Positions 54,533 through 63,867 of a DNA stretch of 64,000 nucleotides are shown here, piece after piece. Origin of the DNA: an uncultured Clostridia bacterium (GTDB lineage: Bacteria; Bacillota; Clostridia; TANB77; CAG-508); NCBI GenBank assembly GCA_948678575.1, contig CAPPGO010000001.1, forward strand, positions 62,001-126,000, in the 5' to 3' direction. Positions within the stretch are counted from its first letter, which is position 1; every line of letters begins with the position of its first letter. The translations under genes were made by a program, and so were the position numbers. The notes beneath the pieces are model-generated. The model had not been told where the DNA came from and did not search any database. It saw only the letters and a program-made list of their open reading frames with translations.

Positions 54533-55213
54533 CTATTTAATCTCAAATTTATATCCTATTCCTCTAATTGTTTGAATATGTTTTCCTTTTTTACCTAGTT
54601 TATGTCTTATTTTTTTGATATGACTATCTATTGTTCTAGAATCACCATAATAATCATAGTTCCATACTGTATTTAAAATTTTATCTCTTGAAAGAGCTAT
54701 ATTTTCATTATCTAATAAATATTTCAAAAGTTCATACTCTCTAAAACTTAATTCTATTGGTTTTCCATCAACAGTAACAGTTCTTCCTTCATCATCTATA
54801 ACTATTCCATCATAATCTTTATGTTCCTTATCTTTTGGTACAGTTCTTTTAAGTATTGCTTCAACCCTTGCTACTAATATTTTAGGGCTAAATGGTTTAG
54901 CAATATATTCATCTACCCCCAATTCAAATCCAAATAATTCATCTTGCTCTTCTCCCCTTGCTGTAAGCATTATAATTGGAAGTGTACCATTTTCTTGACG
55001 AATTTGTCTAAGTACAGACCACCCATCCAATCTAGGCATCATAACATCTAATAGTATTAAATTTATTTTATCTTTATTTTCATTATAAATTTTTAAAGCT
55101 TTTTCTCCATCTTCTGCTTCTAAAATATTAAAATCTTTTTGTACTAAAAAGTCTTTTATTAGCTTTCTCATTCGTGCTTCATCATCTACTACTAAAACTG
55201 TTAAATCTTTCAT
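54533..55213 (-). CDS. OmpR-family response regulator
   Basis: 226 residues. The receiver domain has the acceptor Asp at 56 in LILLDVMMPRLDG, acidic pair VVDDEAR and Lys in GVDEYIAKPFSPK. A winged-helix DNA-binding domain follows (LSFREYELLKYLLDNENIALS, then DSHIKKIRHKLGKKGKHIQ and RGIGYKFE). It is first in the operon with the histidine kinase. GGAGG lies before the ATG. Confidence 0.95.
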   Translation of the reverse strand: MKDLTVLVVDDEARMRKLIKDFLVQKDFNILEAEDGEKALKIYNENKDKINLILLDVMMPRLDGWSVLRQIRQENGTLPIIMLTARGEEQDELFGFELGVDEYIAKPFSPKILVARVEAILKRTVPKDKEHKDYDGIVIDDEGRTVTVDGKPIELSFREYELLKYLLDNENIALSRDKILNTVWNYDYYGDSRTIDSHIKKIRHKLGKKGKHIQTIRGIGYKFEIK

Positions 55214-55277
55214 ATGATACCTCCACTATTACTACTTCTAACATAATACTACTTTATTATGTTTTTTTTGTGAAAAT

Positions 55278-57050
55278 TTAGTCATTTATTAATTTATTTA
55301 GTTCTTCCAAATTTTTTCTAAAATAATCAAATGCTATTTCATAAGTATCTTCTTTTTCTAAATCAACATCTACCATTTTTAAAAGTTCCAAAGAACCCTT
55401 TGCTCCACCTAAACTTAACATGTTTATATATTTTTCTACATATCCTGGTTCATGGTTTAAAATCTTATTTGCAATTACTATTGCTGATGTAATTCCCGTT
55501 GCATATTTATATACATAAAAACATCTATAAAAATGTGGTATTCTTGCCCATTCATATTTAATATCTTCATCTATAATTACATTCTCACCAAAATATTTCT
55601 TTACTAATTCATAATAAATATCATTTAAATTTTCTGATGTTAAGCTTTCATTTGCTTCTATTTTCGCATGTACATCCTTTTCAAATTCTGCAAACATGCT
55701 TTGTCTAATTAAAGTTGCTCTTATCATATCAAGTTGTTCATTTATCAAAACTGCTTTTTTAGTTTTGTCTGTTTCTTTATTTATAAGATAATTTGCAAGT
55801 AAAATTTCATTTACTGTTGAAGCAACTTCGGCTACCATTATAGTATAATTTGCATTTATAATATTTTGATTTTTACTTGCATAAAAGCTATGCATTGTAT
55901 GTCCTAGTTCGTGTGCTAATGTAGATACATCTCTTGATGTATTAATATAATTTAATAATATATATGGATGAACACTATGCACTCCCATACTATATCCACC
56001 AGACATTTTATTTTTCTTTTCAAATACATCCACCCAATTGTGATCTAATGCATATTGTACAGTATCTATATAATCTTTTCCCATAATATTTAATGCACTT
56101 AAAACTGTCTTTTTCCCATCTTCATAAGAAATGTTTTGCTCCTCTTCTTCAAGAGCATTTACATATACATCATACACATGTAATTTGTCAATATTTAATA
56201 ATTTTCTTTTTGTTTCCATATAATCATAATTCAAGTTTAAATTTTTATTTACAACTTTTAATAATGTATCATATACTTCAACAGTTGAATCATCACCAGA
56301 TGTTGCCAAATCTAATGAAGATTTATATTTTCTAAGTTTGCTATTTATAACTTTCGCTTTTACTCTTGTTAAATATAATTCTGTAATTGTATTTATGTGT
56401 TTTTTATACAATGAATATACAGATTCAAAAGCTTGCTTTCTGATATTAGGATTTTTATCAGATAAATATCTTGAAAATAATGCATCTGTAACTTCTAATT
56501 CTTCACCATTTTCTCCTTTTATTGATGGATATTCAAACTCTGTATTAGTAAAAATGTCATAAGCATTCTCACTTGCTGAAAATATTTCAGAATAATTAGC
56601 TAGAACTTCTTCAACTTCTGCTGATAAGATATGTTTCTTTTCTTTAATAATATCTTGAATTGTTTTATTAAATTCTGTTCTTAAAGTTTCATTTTCTTCT
56701 AAAAATTGTTCTAATTTTCCATCTTCTAAACCACTTAATTCTGGTGATATAAAACTGATTGCTGATGATAAATCAGAAACAATTTTTTCTACTCTTTTAT
56801 AAAGTTTTATCGAATTTGAGTTTGACATGTCTTTATGATATTTAAGCATTGCATAAGCATAAATTACCTCTTCTAATTCTAATAAAACTGTCAAATTTTG
56901 ATGACATTTTAAAACATTGTCTGAACTCTCTCCTAAAATTCCTTTGTACTTTTTTATATTTTCTATTTCTTTATATAATTTGTTTATTGCTTCTTCTAAT
57001 TCATTTTCATTCTTAAAAATTTCCTCTAAATTCCATTCGTAATTTTCCAT
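55278..57050 (-). CDS. pepF: Oligoendopeptidase F
   Basis: About 590 residues, M3-family zinc peptidase that cuts short peptides in the cytoplasm. The motif HELGHTMHSFYA (~380) holds the two zinc His and catalytic Glu; VAEVASTVNEILL provides the third ligand. The start at 57050 follows AAGGAGG; a longer frame to 57086 lacks a site. Its own promoter is at 57077-57105. Confidence 0.93.
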   Translation of the reverse strand: MENYEWNLEEIFKNENELEEAINKLYKEIENIKKYKGILGESSDNVLKCHQNLTVLLELEEVIYAYAMLKYHKDMSNSNSIKLYKRVEKIVSDLSSAISFISPELSGLEDGKLEQFLEENETLRTEFNKTIQDIIKEKKHILSAEVEEVLANYSEIFSASENAYDIFTNTEFEYPSIKGENGEELEVTDALFSRYLSDKNPNIRKQAFESVYSLYKKHINTITELYLTRVKAKVINSKLRKYKSSLDLATSGDDSTVEVYDTLLKVVNKNLNLNYDYMETKRKLLNIDKLHVYDVYVNALEEEEQNISYEDGKKTVLSALNIMGKDYIDTVQYALDHNWVDVFEKKNKMSGGYSMGVHSVHPYILLNYINTSRDVSTLAHELGHTMHSFYASKNQNIINANYTIMVAEVASTVNEILLANYLINKETDKTKKAVLINEQLDMIRATLIRQSMFAEFEKDVHAKIEANESLTSENLNDIYYELVKKYFGENVIIDEDIKYEWARIPHFYRCFYVYKYATGITSAIVIANKILNHEPGYVEKYINMLSLGGAKGSLELLKMVDVDLEKEDTYEIAFDYFRKNLEELNKLIND

Positions 57051-57076
57051 TAAATTCTCCTCCTTTATGTTATTAC

Positions 57077-57105
57077 ATTCTATCATAAAAAAATTTGAAT
57101 ATCAA
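57077..57105 (-). promoter_or_regulatory. Promoter of pepF
   Basis: Minus strand: TTGATA (57100-57105), 17 bp, TAGAAT (57077-57082), 27 bp before the start. Confidence 0.7.
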
Positions 57106-57158
57106 CACAGTGACAATGCATATACATTAATATTCAAGTGTTTTTGTTCCGAATAAAA

Positions 57159-57186
57159 AATAAAGGTACCTCTTCTGGCACCTTTA
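57159..57186 (-). terminator. Terminator upstream of pepF
   Basis: AAAGGTACC pairs with GGCACCTTT around TCTTCT with one mismatch, followed on the minus strand by TTATTTTTTATT. It would stop a transcript from the right, but none with a gene is visible except a 12-codon frame at 57216-57251. Confidence 0.7.
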
Positions 57187-57566
57187 AATTTAATTATATC
57201 AATTATTCGTCATTTTTAGACAAGGGACTTTATTTTTTTACCTCCTTTCATTATATTTAACTTATTATTCTACTTAAAAAATCCACAAAAAGAAATGGCA
57301 CAGAATATGCCTGATTTAAAATTGATACGATAAACAAAATTATTTTATAGAAACTGCTTGAATATTTCATAAATAATTTTAAATTTAAGTATTTACATTT
57401 TTCTAAATAAAATATTGAAAATTTTTTTGATTTAAAAAGATTATATTTTAAGATTTCTTGAATGCTAAGTTATAATTATATTATAGAAGTTTTATTTTTT
57501 TAATCAATAAAATATCACAAATTGTGATACTTTATCTCAAATTGTGATATTTTTTAATTATATAAA
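57187..57566. other. Intergenic region without a clear gene
   Basis: Apart from the palindromes below, this AT-rich gap holds only a 12-codon frame (minus, 57216-57251) in which an AAAGGAGG-like stretch lies inside the frame itself. I see no convincing promoter. The terminator at 57159 suggests that something is transcribed here. Confidence 0.4.
57514..57548. promoter_or_regulatory. Two palindromes 20 bp apart
   Basis: ATCACAAATTGTGAT (57514-57528) is a perfect palindrome, and ATCTCAAATTGTGAT (57534-57548) is a near copy with centres 20 bp apart, two helical turns. The outer arms AATATCACAA...TTGTGATATT also allow one large hairpin followed by T residues. It is either an operator pair or a terminator; no nearby start codon is obvious. 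Confidence 0.5.
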
Positions 57567-57597
57567 AACCTCTAAGAAACTTGCCTTAGAGGTTCTT
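57567..57597 (-). terminator. Terminator of the MMPL operon
   Basis: AACCTCTAAG pairs with CTTAGAGGTT, followed on the minus strand by TTTTATA. It directly precedes the stop codon at 57601. Confidence 0.85.
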
Positions 57598-57600
57598 TTA

Positions 57601-59994
57601 TTATTTAATTTCTTTATTTTTTGTATCTACTTTTGGTGTTTCTATTATTTCATTTTTATCTTCTTCTTTATTGCTTACTTTTACAGCATCTAAAATACTT
57701 ATAAATTTAATTTCATCTCTTGACACATCACTTACAAATCTTTGATATTCTTTTGATAAATCTTCCATCTTCTTAACTCTGTTTTCAGTTCTTCTTATGT
57801 CTCCATTAACTAAACTACAAATCTTCTGAATTCCTTCACTATTAAATTGTCTAACACCATCTACTAGTGTATTTCCACCATCTAACAAAGTATCTGAACC
57901 AGATGATAAAGAATTCGTTCCAGTTGCAAGTTCATTTGCTCCACTTACTAATTTATCAGAACCATCTAGTAATGCTTTTGCTCCACCTGCAAGTGTATTT
58001 GTTCCTTCTATTAAACTTGCAGAACCACTTGCTAATTTGTTAGAACCATCTAGTAATGCTCCTGTTCCACCTGCAAGTGTATTTGCTCCTTCTGATACTG
58101 CTATAATACCAGCATTTAAAGAATTTGTTCCAGTTGCTAAATCGCTTGCACCTTTTGCAATTGCGCCTACTGCTAAATTTAATTCACTATCTTTTGCTGT
58201 TAAAGCTGTTACAGATGCATCTATTTTTGCTATTCCATCTTTTACAGCTGTTGATCCAGCACTTAACTCACTTACTCCATTGGCTACACCATTAACTCCG
58301 TTGTCAACACTAACCATGCCTGGTATAATCGTTGTTTCAAGTGCATTTGCTATACCATTATATCCATTTACAAGTCCTTGAATTTGTGCAGTATCTGCAT
58401 TTGGCGTAACTGTTGGTGCCATATTAGATACTGCATTTTGAGCATTAGCTAAACTACTTTCTACTCCTGATAAATCAACTGTATTGGTCACTATTCCACT
58501 AGCTGATGCAAGTGTAGCTTTGCTTGATTCCAATGTGCTTATAGAAGCATTTATTGAATCAATTGCTCCTTGTACTTCGGGAGTAGTTGCTAACATTCCT
58601 TCTAAATTTGCTTTTGTTGCATTTAAATTTGCTATTTGAGCATCTATTTGTGCTTGTTCTCCTGATGTATTTATCTCTGCTGTTACTGTTGTATTTACTG
58701 AATGAAGTGCATTCATTGCATCATTTAAAGATTGAACTGCTGCTCCATTATCAATAGTTTGTGCTGTTGGTGTAATTCCTGTTACTGCTGATAAACTACT
58801 ATTTAAGTTTTTCAAATTAGAAAGAACTTGATTTGATAAAGCATTTTTTATATTAGCTGTTCCAGCAGTTAATGTTGGAAGTTGTGTTTCAATATTTTTT
58901 ATTCCATCATCTATTTGTGAATATTGGCTATTAAGTGCATTTGTTCCTTGTGCCATTATAGTCATATTATCATTTAAAGTTTTTGCAAATGTATCTGTTC
59001 CTACTTTTAAAGAATTTGCTCCTTTATTTGCTTGATCACTTCCTGCTTTTAAACTATCTGTACCATTTTTTAAATCTTGTGCTCCACCGTTTAATGTTTT
59101 AATTCCACTATTTAAATCTTGTGCTCCTTCATTTAAACTTTTAGCTCCACTATTCAAATCTTGTGCCCCACTATTTAATGTTTTAATTCCACTGTTTAGA
59201 TCTTGTGCTCCTTTATTTAAAGTTTGTGCACCATTATTCAATGTTTTAGTTCCATCATTTAATGTAATGATTCCATCTCTCAATGTAACTGTTCCATCTT
59301 CTAATTCTCCACTTGCTGTTTCCAAATCACTCACTTGTGAATACACTTCGTCTAATTTGTCATAAATATCATCTAAACTGCCATCTTCTAATATTTTAGG
59401 TGTAGCAAAACTCATTATATTTCCTGTTTCAAAATTAGTAGCATCCATAGAAATTTCTATTTTATTTGGAATGTCAATATCATCTGAAAGTTGTAAACTT
59501 TCATTCATACCTGGAAGTGAAAATCCAACAACTATACTTTTGTCTCCATTATTTATAATTTTTCCATTACTGATTTCTATATTTTTGTTATTATCATTAT
59601 TTATAATAAGTCCAGATACTACTAAAAATGGTGTATATATTGTTTCTTCTTTACCACTTATATTTGCTTTATTTTCTAGTTTATTTGTATATTCTAAGAT
59701 AAGTTTTACTTTTCCGCTTTTACCAGCAATCTCATCTGCTGACATCTCTTTTCCGTCTAATACATATGTTACTTTACAATCTACTGGTAGTTCTTTGTCA
59801 GTTTCTTCTTGAAGAGTTTGCGTTCCTTCTTCATTTTCTGTTATTGTACTAACTATATTTTTGTAAACTTCACCAGAAGTATTTAATTTTGAATAAATTG
59901 TTTCTTCGTTTGTATATGCTAGGATTGGCATTGTGTATGTTAACATTGTGCATAATGCCATACCTGAAACAACTTTTTTAATAATTTTATTCAT
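57601..59994 (-). CDS. Secreted heptad-repeat protein (YhgE/Pip-like), exporter partner
   Basis: 797 residues. The signal peptide is at residues 1-27 (SGMALCTMLTYTMPILAYT). The body carries a beta-rich N-terminal domain of about 230 residues, then repeats of the kind L-N-x-G-A-x-x-L, seven residues long: TLNNGAQTLNKGAQDLNSG near 240-300 and SLSSGSDTLLDGG near 690. These form long coiled coils, as in YhgE/Pip and X7-repeat proteins. The C-terminus has a charged region without a clear membrane anchor. It lies 11 bp after the MMPL exporter gene on one transcript, so it likely supports export outside the membrane. Confidence 0.8.
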   Translation of the reverse strand: MNKIIKKVVSGMALCTMLTYTMPILAYTNEETIYSKLNTSGEVYKNIVSTITENEEGTQTLQEETDKELPVDCKVTYVLDGKEMSADEIAGKSGKVKLILEYTNKLENKANISGKEETIYTPFLVVSGLIINNDNNKNIEISNGKIINNGDKSIVVGFSLPGMNESLQLSDDIDIPNKIEISMDATNFETGNIMSFATPKILEDGSLDDIYDKLDEVYSQVSDLETASGELEDGTVTLRDGIITLNDGTKTLNNGAQTLNKGAQDLNSGIKTLNSGAQDLNSGAKSLNEGAQDLNSGIKTLNGGAQDLKNGTDSLKAGSDQANKGANSLKVGTDTFAKTLNDNMTIMAQGTNALNSQYSQIDDGIKNIETQLPTLTAGTANIKNALSNQVLSNLKNLNSSLSAVTGITPTAQTIDNGAAVQSLNDAMNALHSVNTTVTAEINTSGEQAQIDAQIANLNATKANLEGMLATTPEVQGAIDSINASISTLESSKATLASASGIVTNTVDLSGVESSLANAQNAVSNMAPTVTPNADTAQIQGLVNGYNGIANALETTIIPGMVSVDNGVNGVANGVSELSAGSTAVKDGIAKIDASVTALTAKDSELNLAVGAIAKGASDLATGTNSLNAGIIAVSEGANTLAGGTGALLDGSNKLASGSASLIEGTNTLAGGAKALLDGSDKLVSGANELATGTNSLSSGSDTLLDGGNTLVDGVRQFNSEGIQKICSLVNGDIRRTENRVKKMEDLSKEYQRFVSDVSRDEIKFISILDAVKVSNKEEDKNEIIETPKVDTKNKEIK

Positions 59995-60005
59995 AGCTTC
60001 CTCCT

Positions 60006-62072
60006 TTATTTTACTTCTTTCATACCAATTGTTGTTTTTATTATTGATTTATCAAATACTAATAAAAATGCTGGTAATATAAATATTACTGTAACCATAC
60101 TTACTATTGCGCCTCTTGCCATCAATGTACATAATGAACCTATCATTTCTATTTTTGAATATGCTCCAACACCAAATGTTGCACCAAAGAAACACAAACC
60201 ACTTACTATTATTGAGCCGATTGATGTACCCAAAGCTGGACTTGCAGATTCCTTCTTTGATAAGCCCTCTTTTCTGTGATTTATATATTTAGTTGTTATT
60301 AATATTGCATAATCAATTGTTGCACCTAATTGGATTGTTCCTATAACTATTGATGCTATAAATGGTAATTCTGTATTTGTATAGAATGGAATTCCCATGT
60401 TTATAAATATAGCGAATTCTATTACTATAATTAAAATTACAGGCAATGATATAGATTTTAATACAAATATCATAATAATAAATATAATTCCAATTGAAAC
60501 TGTATTTACACTATTAAAATCATGATCACTAATTTGCACTAAATCTTTCATTAAAGGTCCTTCACCAGCTAAAATAGCATTTTCATCATATTCCTTGATG
60601 ATTTTATTAACTTCATCAATTTGTGCATTTAATTCATCTGTTGCCATTTCATATATTGAATTTACAATAATCAATTGATATTTATCATTTTGAACTTTAT
60701 CTAAAATATCTTGTGGTATTGCTTCTTTTGGCATTCCAGTTCCAGATAATTTTGGTAAACCAATAGTCCATTCTATTCCCTCTATACTTTCAATTTTGTC
60801 AAGCATTTCTTTTATTTCATTATCTGGTATATTCTTATCTATTAATATCATCTCTGTTGAAACCATATTAAATTTTTCTTTTAAAGTTTTATTTGCTGTT
60901 ATACTTTCCAAAGAGCTTGGTAACCCTTTATCTAAATTATAATATATATCAGTATTTGTATATCCATGATAAGCTATTGGTAAAATTATGATAAATGCAA
61001 TTATTGCAAATACATATCTATTTACTGCAAAATCTCTCATTTTTGTAAATTTAGGCATAATTTCTTTATGTTTTGTTTTGTCTATAATATTATTGCAAGC
61101 AAGTATCATAGTTGGTAAAACTACTATTACACAAATAACACCAAAAGCTACACCTTTTGCCATAACTAAACCTATATCTTTTCCCAAAGTTAAATCCATA
61201 CTACATAAAGCTAAAAATCCTGCAATTGTTGTAAGTGAACTACCTACAACAGAAACCATAGTTTTGGCAATTGCACTTGACATTGCTTTTTCTATATTGC
61301 TTTCTTTTGCTTTTTCCTGCATGTAACTATGATATAGGAAAATAGCAAAATCCATTGTAACACCTAATTGTAAAACTGAGCTTATTGCTTTTGTAATATA
61401 TGATATTTCTCCTAATAATATATTTGTTCCCATATTATAAAGTATTGCAATTCCTATATTTAATAGTAATAACAATGGAACTATATATGAATCTAGTGCA
61501 ATTTCCAAAACCAATATACATAATATTACTGCAATTACTACATATATTGTTATTTCTGCATTTGACAAATCTCTGGTGTCAAGTACAAGAGCTGTCATTC
61601 CACTTATTTTTGTTCTTTCATCTGTCATAGCTCTTAAAGTTTCTACTGTTTCAATAGTTTTATCTTCTGAAATTCCTTCCTTAAAAGTTGCCATCATAAT
61701 TGTAGAATTTTCTTTATAAACTTTATCTTTTACTTCATCTGGCAACATTTCTGCTGGAATGCTTGTTCCTAATGCATCTGCTATTGATACAACCATTTCA
61801 ACATTATCCATTTTCTTTATGTCATTTTCTAATTCTAATATTTCTTTGGTAGGCATGTTATCTAATATGATAATAGAAAAAGCACCCATACTAAAATCAC
61901 TAGACAAAATTTCTTCACCTTGGATAGTTTCTATATCATTTGGTAAATATACTAAAATATCGTAATTTATTCTTGTCATCTTAATTCCAATTAAAGCAGG
62001 AATTAAAAGTAAAATAGCTATTGTCAGTATTATTTTTCTATTTTTACATATAAAACTGCCAAACTTTTCCAT
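60006..62072 (-). CDS. MMPL/RND-family exporter
   Basis: 688 residues with about twelve membrane segments. Residues 9-30 start the first, a loop of about 140 residues follows, then a block of segments to about 345; the second half repeats this pattern. GVTMDFAIFLYHSYMQEKA and GATIDYAILITTKYINHRK are the paired motifs with Asp that carry proton flow in RND proteins. Substrate unknown: lipids, drugs or membrane-linked molecules. A TetR repressor is divergent, with three operators between the two. Confidence 0.9.
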   Translation of the reverse strand: MEKFGSFICKNRKIILTIAILLLIPALIGIKMTRINYDILVYLPNDIETIQGEEILSSDFSMGAFSIIILDNMPTKEILELENDIKKMDNVEMVVSIADALGTSIPAEMLPDEVKDKVYKENSTIMMATFKEGISEDKTIETVETLRAMTDERTKISGMTALVLDTRDLSNAEITIYVVIAVILCILVLEIALDSYIVPLLLLLNIGIAILYNMGTNILLGEISYITKAISSVLQLGVTMDFAIFLYHSYMQEKAKESNIEKAMSSAIAKTMVSVVGSSLTTIAGFLALCSMDLTLGKDIGLVMAKGVAFGVICVIVVLPTMILACNNIIDKTKHKEIMPKFTKMRDFAVNRYVFAIIAFIIILPIAYHGYTNTDIYYNLDKGLPSSLESITANKTLKEKFNMVSTEMILIDKNIPDNEIKEMLDKIESIEGIEWTIGLPKLSGTGMPKEAIPQDILDKVQNDKYQLIIVNSIYEMATDELNAQIDEVNKIIKEYDENAILAGEGPLMKDLVQISDHDFNSVNTVSIGIIFIIMIFVLKSISLPVILIIVIEFAIFINMGIPFYTNTELPFIASIVIGTIQLGATIDYAILITTKYINHRKEGLSKKESASPALGTSIGSIIVSGLCFFGATFGVGAYSKIEMIGSLCTLMARGAIVSMVTVIFILPAFLLVFDKSIIKTTIGMKEVK

Positions 62073-62094
62073 AAATCAACCTCCTTTTCGCTTA

Positions 62095-62107
62095 TGACCA
62101 TCGGTCA
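62095..62107. promoter_or_regulatory. TetR operator O1
   Basis: TGACCATCGGTCA, a 13-bp palindrome between the -10 box and start codon of the MMPL operon. Confidence 0.75.
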
Positions 62108-62114
62108 CTTTTAT

Positions 62115-62143
62115 ATTATAGTACAATACTGACCAATAGTCAA
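62115..62143 (-). promoter_or_regulatory. MMPL promoter with TetR operator O2
   Basis: Minus strand: TTGACT (62138-62143), 17 bp, TATAAT (62115-62120). The operator TGACCAATAGTCA (62130-62142) overlaps the -35 box, so binding blocks polymerase. Confidence 0.8.
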
Positions 62144-62161
62144 CACTTTTGAATAAAAATA

Positions 62162-62190
62162 TTGACTACTAGTCATTTTTATGTAATAAT
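62162..62190 (+). promoter_or_regulatory. tetR promoter with TetR operator O3
   Basis: TTGACT (62162-62167), 17 bp, AATAAT (62185-62190). The operator TGACTACTAGTCA (62163-62175) overlaps the -35 box, giving self-repression. Confidence 0.75.
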
Positions 62191-62214
62191 ACATTTATAA
62201 GGGGAATAGATAAT

Positions 62215-62808
62215 ATGAAAAAAGATGAAACAGAAAACAAAGAAAATAGACTTTTAAACACAGCATTTAAGCTGTTTACAGAAAAAGGAATAAAAAACAC
62301 TTCAATTCAAGATATTGTTGATAATGCTGAGGTTGGAAAGGGAACTTTTTATTTATATTTTAAAGATAAATATGAAATTAGAGATATATTAATTGAAAAA
62401 AAATCTCAAAAACTTTTTCATGATGCATTAAATGCTTTAAGAAAAACTAATATAAAAGATTTAACTGATCAAGTAATTTTTATTATTGATTATATAATTG
62501 ACGAATTAAAGAAAAAACCTTTACTTTTAAGCTTTATATCCAAAAATCTTTCTTGGGGAATTTATACTAAAACTGTACAAAAACTTTATGATAATCAAGA
62601 TATTGAAGAAGATAGTATTTTTTCACTTTTTCAAAAAGGAATTAAAGACAATAATATACAATTAAAAAATCCAGAAGTTACTTTGTTTATGATAATAGAA
62701 TTAGTAAGTTCAACTTGTTTCAGTTCTATTTCATATGAACAACCTCTTCCAATTGATGAATATAAAGAATATTTATTTGACACTATTAGAAAACTAATAA
62801 ATAACTAA
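62215..62808 (+). CDS. TetR-family repressor of the MMPL operon
   Basis: 197 residues. The helix-turn-helix is NTAFKLFTEKGIKNTSIQDIVDNAEVGKGTFYLYF (written in parts: TSIQDIVDNAEVGKG is the recognition part). The C-terminal part binds the inducer, unknown. Divergent from the exporter, with three TGAC...GTCA sites covering both promoters. AAGGGG lies before the ATG. Confidence 0.92.
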   Translation: MKKDETENKENRLLNTAFKLFTEKGIKNTSIQDIVDNAEVGKGTFYLYFKDKYEIRDILIEKKSQKLFHDALNALRKTNIKDLTDQVIFIIDYIIDELKKKPLLLSFISKNLSWGIYTKTVQKLYDNQDIEEDSIFSLFQKGIKDNNIQLKNPEVTLFMIIELVSSTCFSSISYEQPLPIDEYKEYLFDTIRKLINN

Positions 62809-62839
62809 AAAAGCCTCGGTTTAATTCCGAGACTCTTTT
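62808..62839 (+). terminator. Terminator of the tetR gene
   Basis: CTCGG pairs with CCGAG around TTTAATT, extended by AG/CT pairs and followed by CTTTTG. It also lies just before the convergent stop at 62849. Confidence 0.7.
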
Positions 62840-62848
62840 GTTTTCTCA

Positions 62849-63478
62849 CTATATTATATATAAAACTAATGCTGTAATAAATTTTATTCCTGCAAATTTG
62901 AATAAGAACCCTTCTTTTTCTTCTCCAAATAATGTTCTCATACCAAAGAAAGTAAGAACAGTTGTCATAGCATATAAAGCAGTTGAAATTGGACTTGAAA
63001 TTAAGTAAATTCTTGGTAACAAACTTTCAATTACATCTATTACTGATGCAACAATTGATGGTAAACTTGCAACTACTAATGTTGCACTTACTGTTGTTAA
63101 AGATTTTTTATTTGCCTTATTTATAATTAAAATAAGTATGGCTGGAACTAAAATTGCAACTATTGGTGAAATACCTGCTGTAATTAAATCCCACAATTTG
63201 CCTCCTATGCTTCCATAACTGTATTTGAAAGCACTAATCAATGCTACTATTAAAGATGCTGCAATATCTATTATTAATAATACTATTGCCTTTTTGAAAG
63301 CATCTTCCTCACCTTTTGCTATTTTTTCAACTCTTTCAAATGGTGATACTATCATTTCTTGTACAAATCCTTTTGTTTCTTTTGCTTCTTTGTTAATATC
63401 AACATTTTTAATTGTGTCCTTTACTTGATTTATTGTTTCTTTTGTTTCGTTTTTTAATTCTTCCTTGTTAATTTCCAT
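62849..63478 (-). CDS. Membrane protein, YIP1-like
   Basis: 209 residues. A cytoplasmic, highly charged N-terminus (about 65 residues, EELKNETKETINQVKDTIKN) is followed by four or five membrane segments (IVLLIIDIAASLIVALISAF; ISPIVAILVPAILILIIN; LVVASLPSIVASVIDVIE). The layout resembles Yip1-domain proteins. The function is unknown. GGGGAGG precedes the ATG. It lies 65 bp downstream of the TM2 gene, both minus. Confidence 0.7.
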   Translation of the reverse strand: MEINKEELKNETKETINQVKDTIKNVDINKEAKETKGFVQEMIVSPFERVEKIAKGEEDAFKKAIVLLIIDIAASLIVALISAFKYSYGSIGGKLWDLITAGISPIVAILVPAILILIINKANKKSLTTVSATLVVASLPSIVASVIDVIESLLPRIYLISSPISTALYAMTTVLTFFGMRTLFGEEKEGFLFKFAGIKFITALVLYII

Positions 63479-63543
63479 TTTGACATCCTCCCCAAAAATT
63501 AAGCGAATATATTAAAATATATTCGCCACTAATAAAATAATTC

Positions 63544-63867
63544 TTAAACTCTGTCTTCTTCAATGTATAAACCTTTGCAATCTTTAAATGTTTTTGTTGC
63601 AATTCTTAAAAAGTCATTAACAACAAATCCACCAACTACAACAAATGCAATTAGACCCAAAGCTAAATCCATTGATAAAATACATGCAGCAACTGCTGTT
63701 CCATAAGCCATTAAGAAACCGCTTCCTAATTTACCAGCATATAAACGATGCACACCTAAAAATCCTAAAAACCAACATAAAATTAATGTTGTAAGCCAAT
63801 TTTTCTTGCTACCATTTTTTGATTCTATTTTTTCAGTATTTTCAACTTTATTTTCTACTTCTGCCAT
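63544..63867 (-). CDS. TM2-domain membrane protein
   Basis: 107 residues. A charged N-terminus (residues 1-25) precedes WLTTLILCWFLGFLGVHRLYAGK, the TM2-domain hallmark with the LGVHRLYAG turn between two membrane segments; a second segment follows (MDLALGLIAFVVVGGFVVND). Its role is unknown; such proteins are common near Yip1-like genes in Clostridia. AAGGAG lies before the ATG. Confidence 0.85.
   Translation of the reverse strand: MAEVENKVENTEKIESKNGSKKNWLTTLILCWFLGFLGVHRLYAGKLGSGFLMAYGTAVAACILSMDLALGLIAFVVVGGFVVNDFLRIATKTFKDCKGLYIEEDRV

Noticed and set aside
57216..57251. Twelve-codon frame with AAAGGAGG
   Set aside because: The ribosome-like stretch lies inside the frame, not before it, and no promoter is clear.
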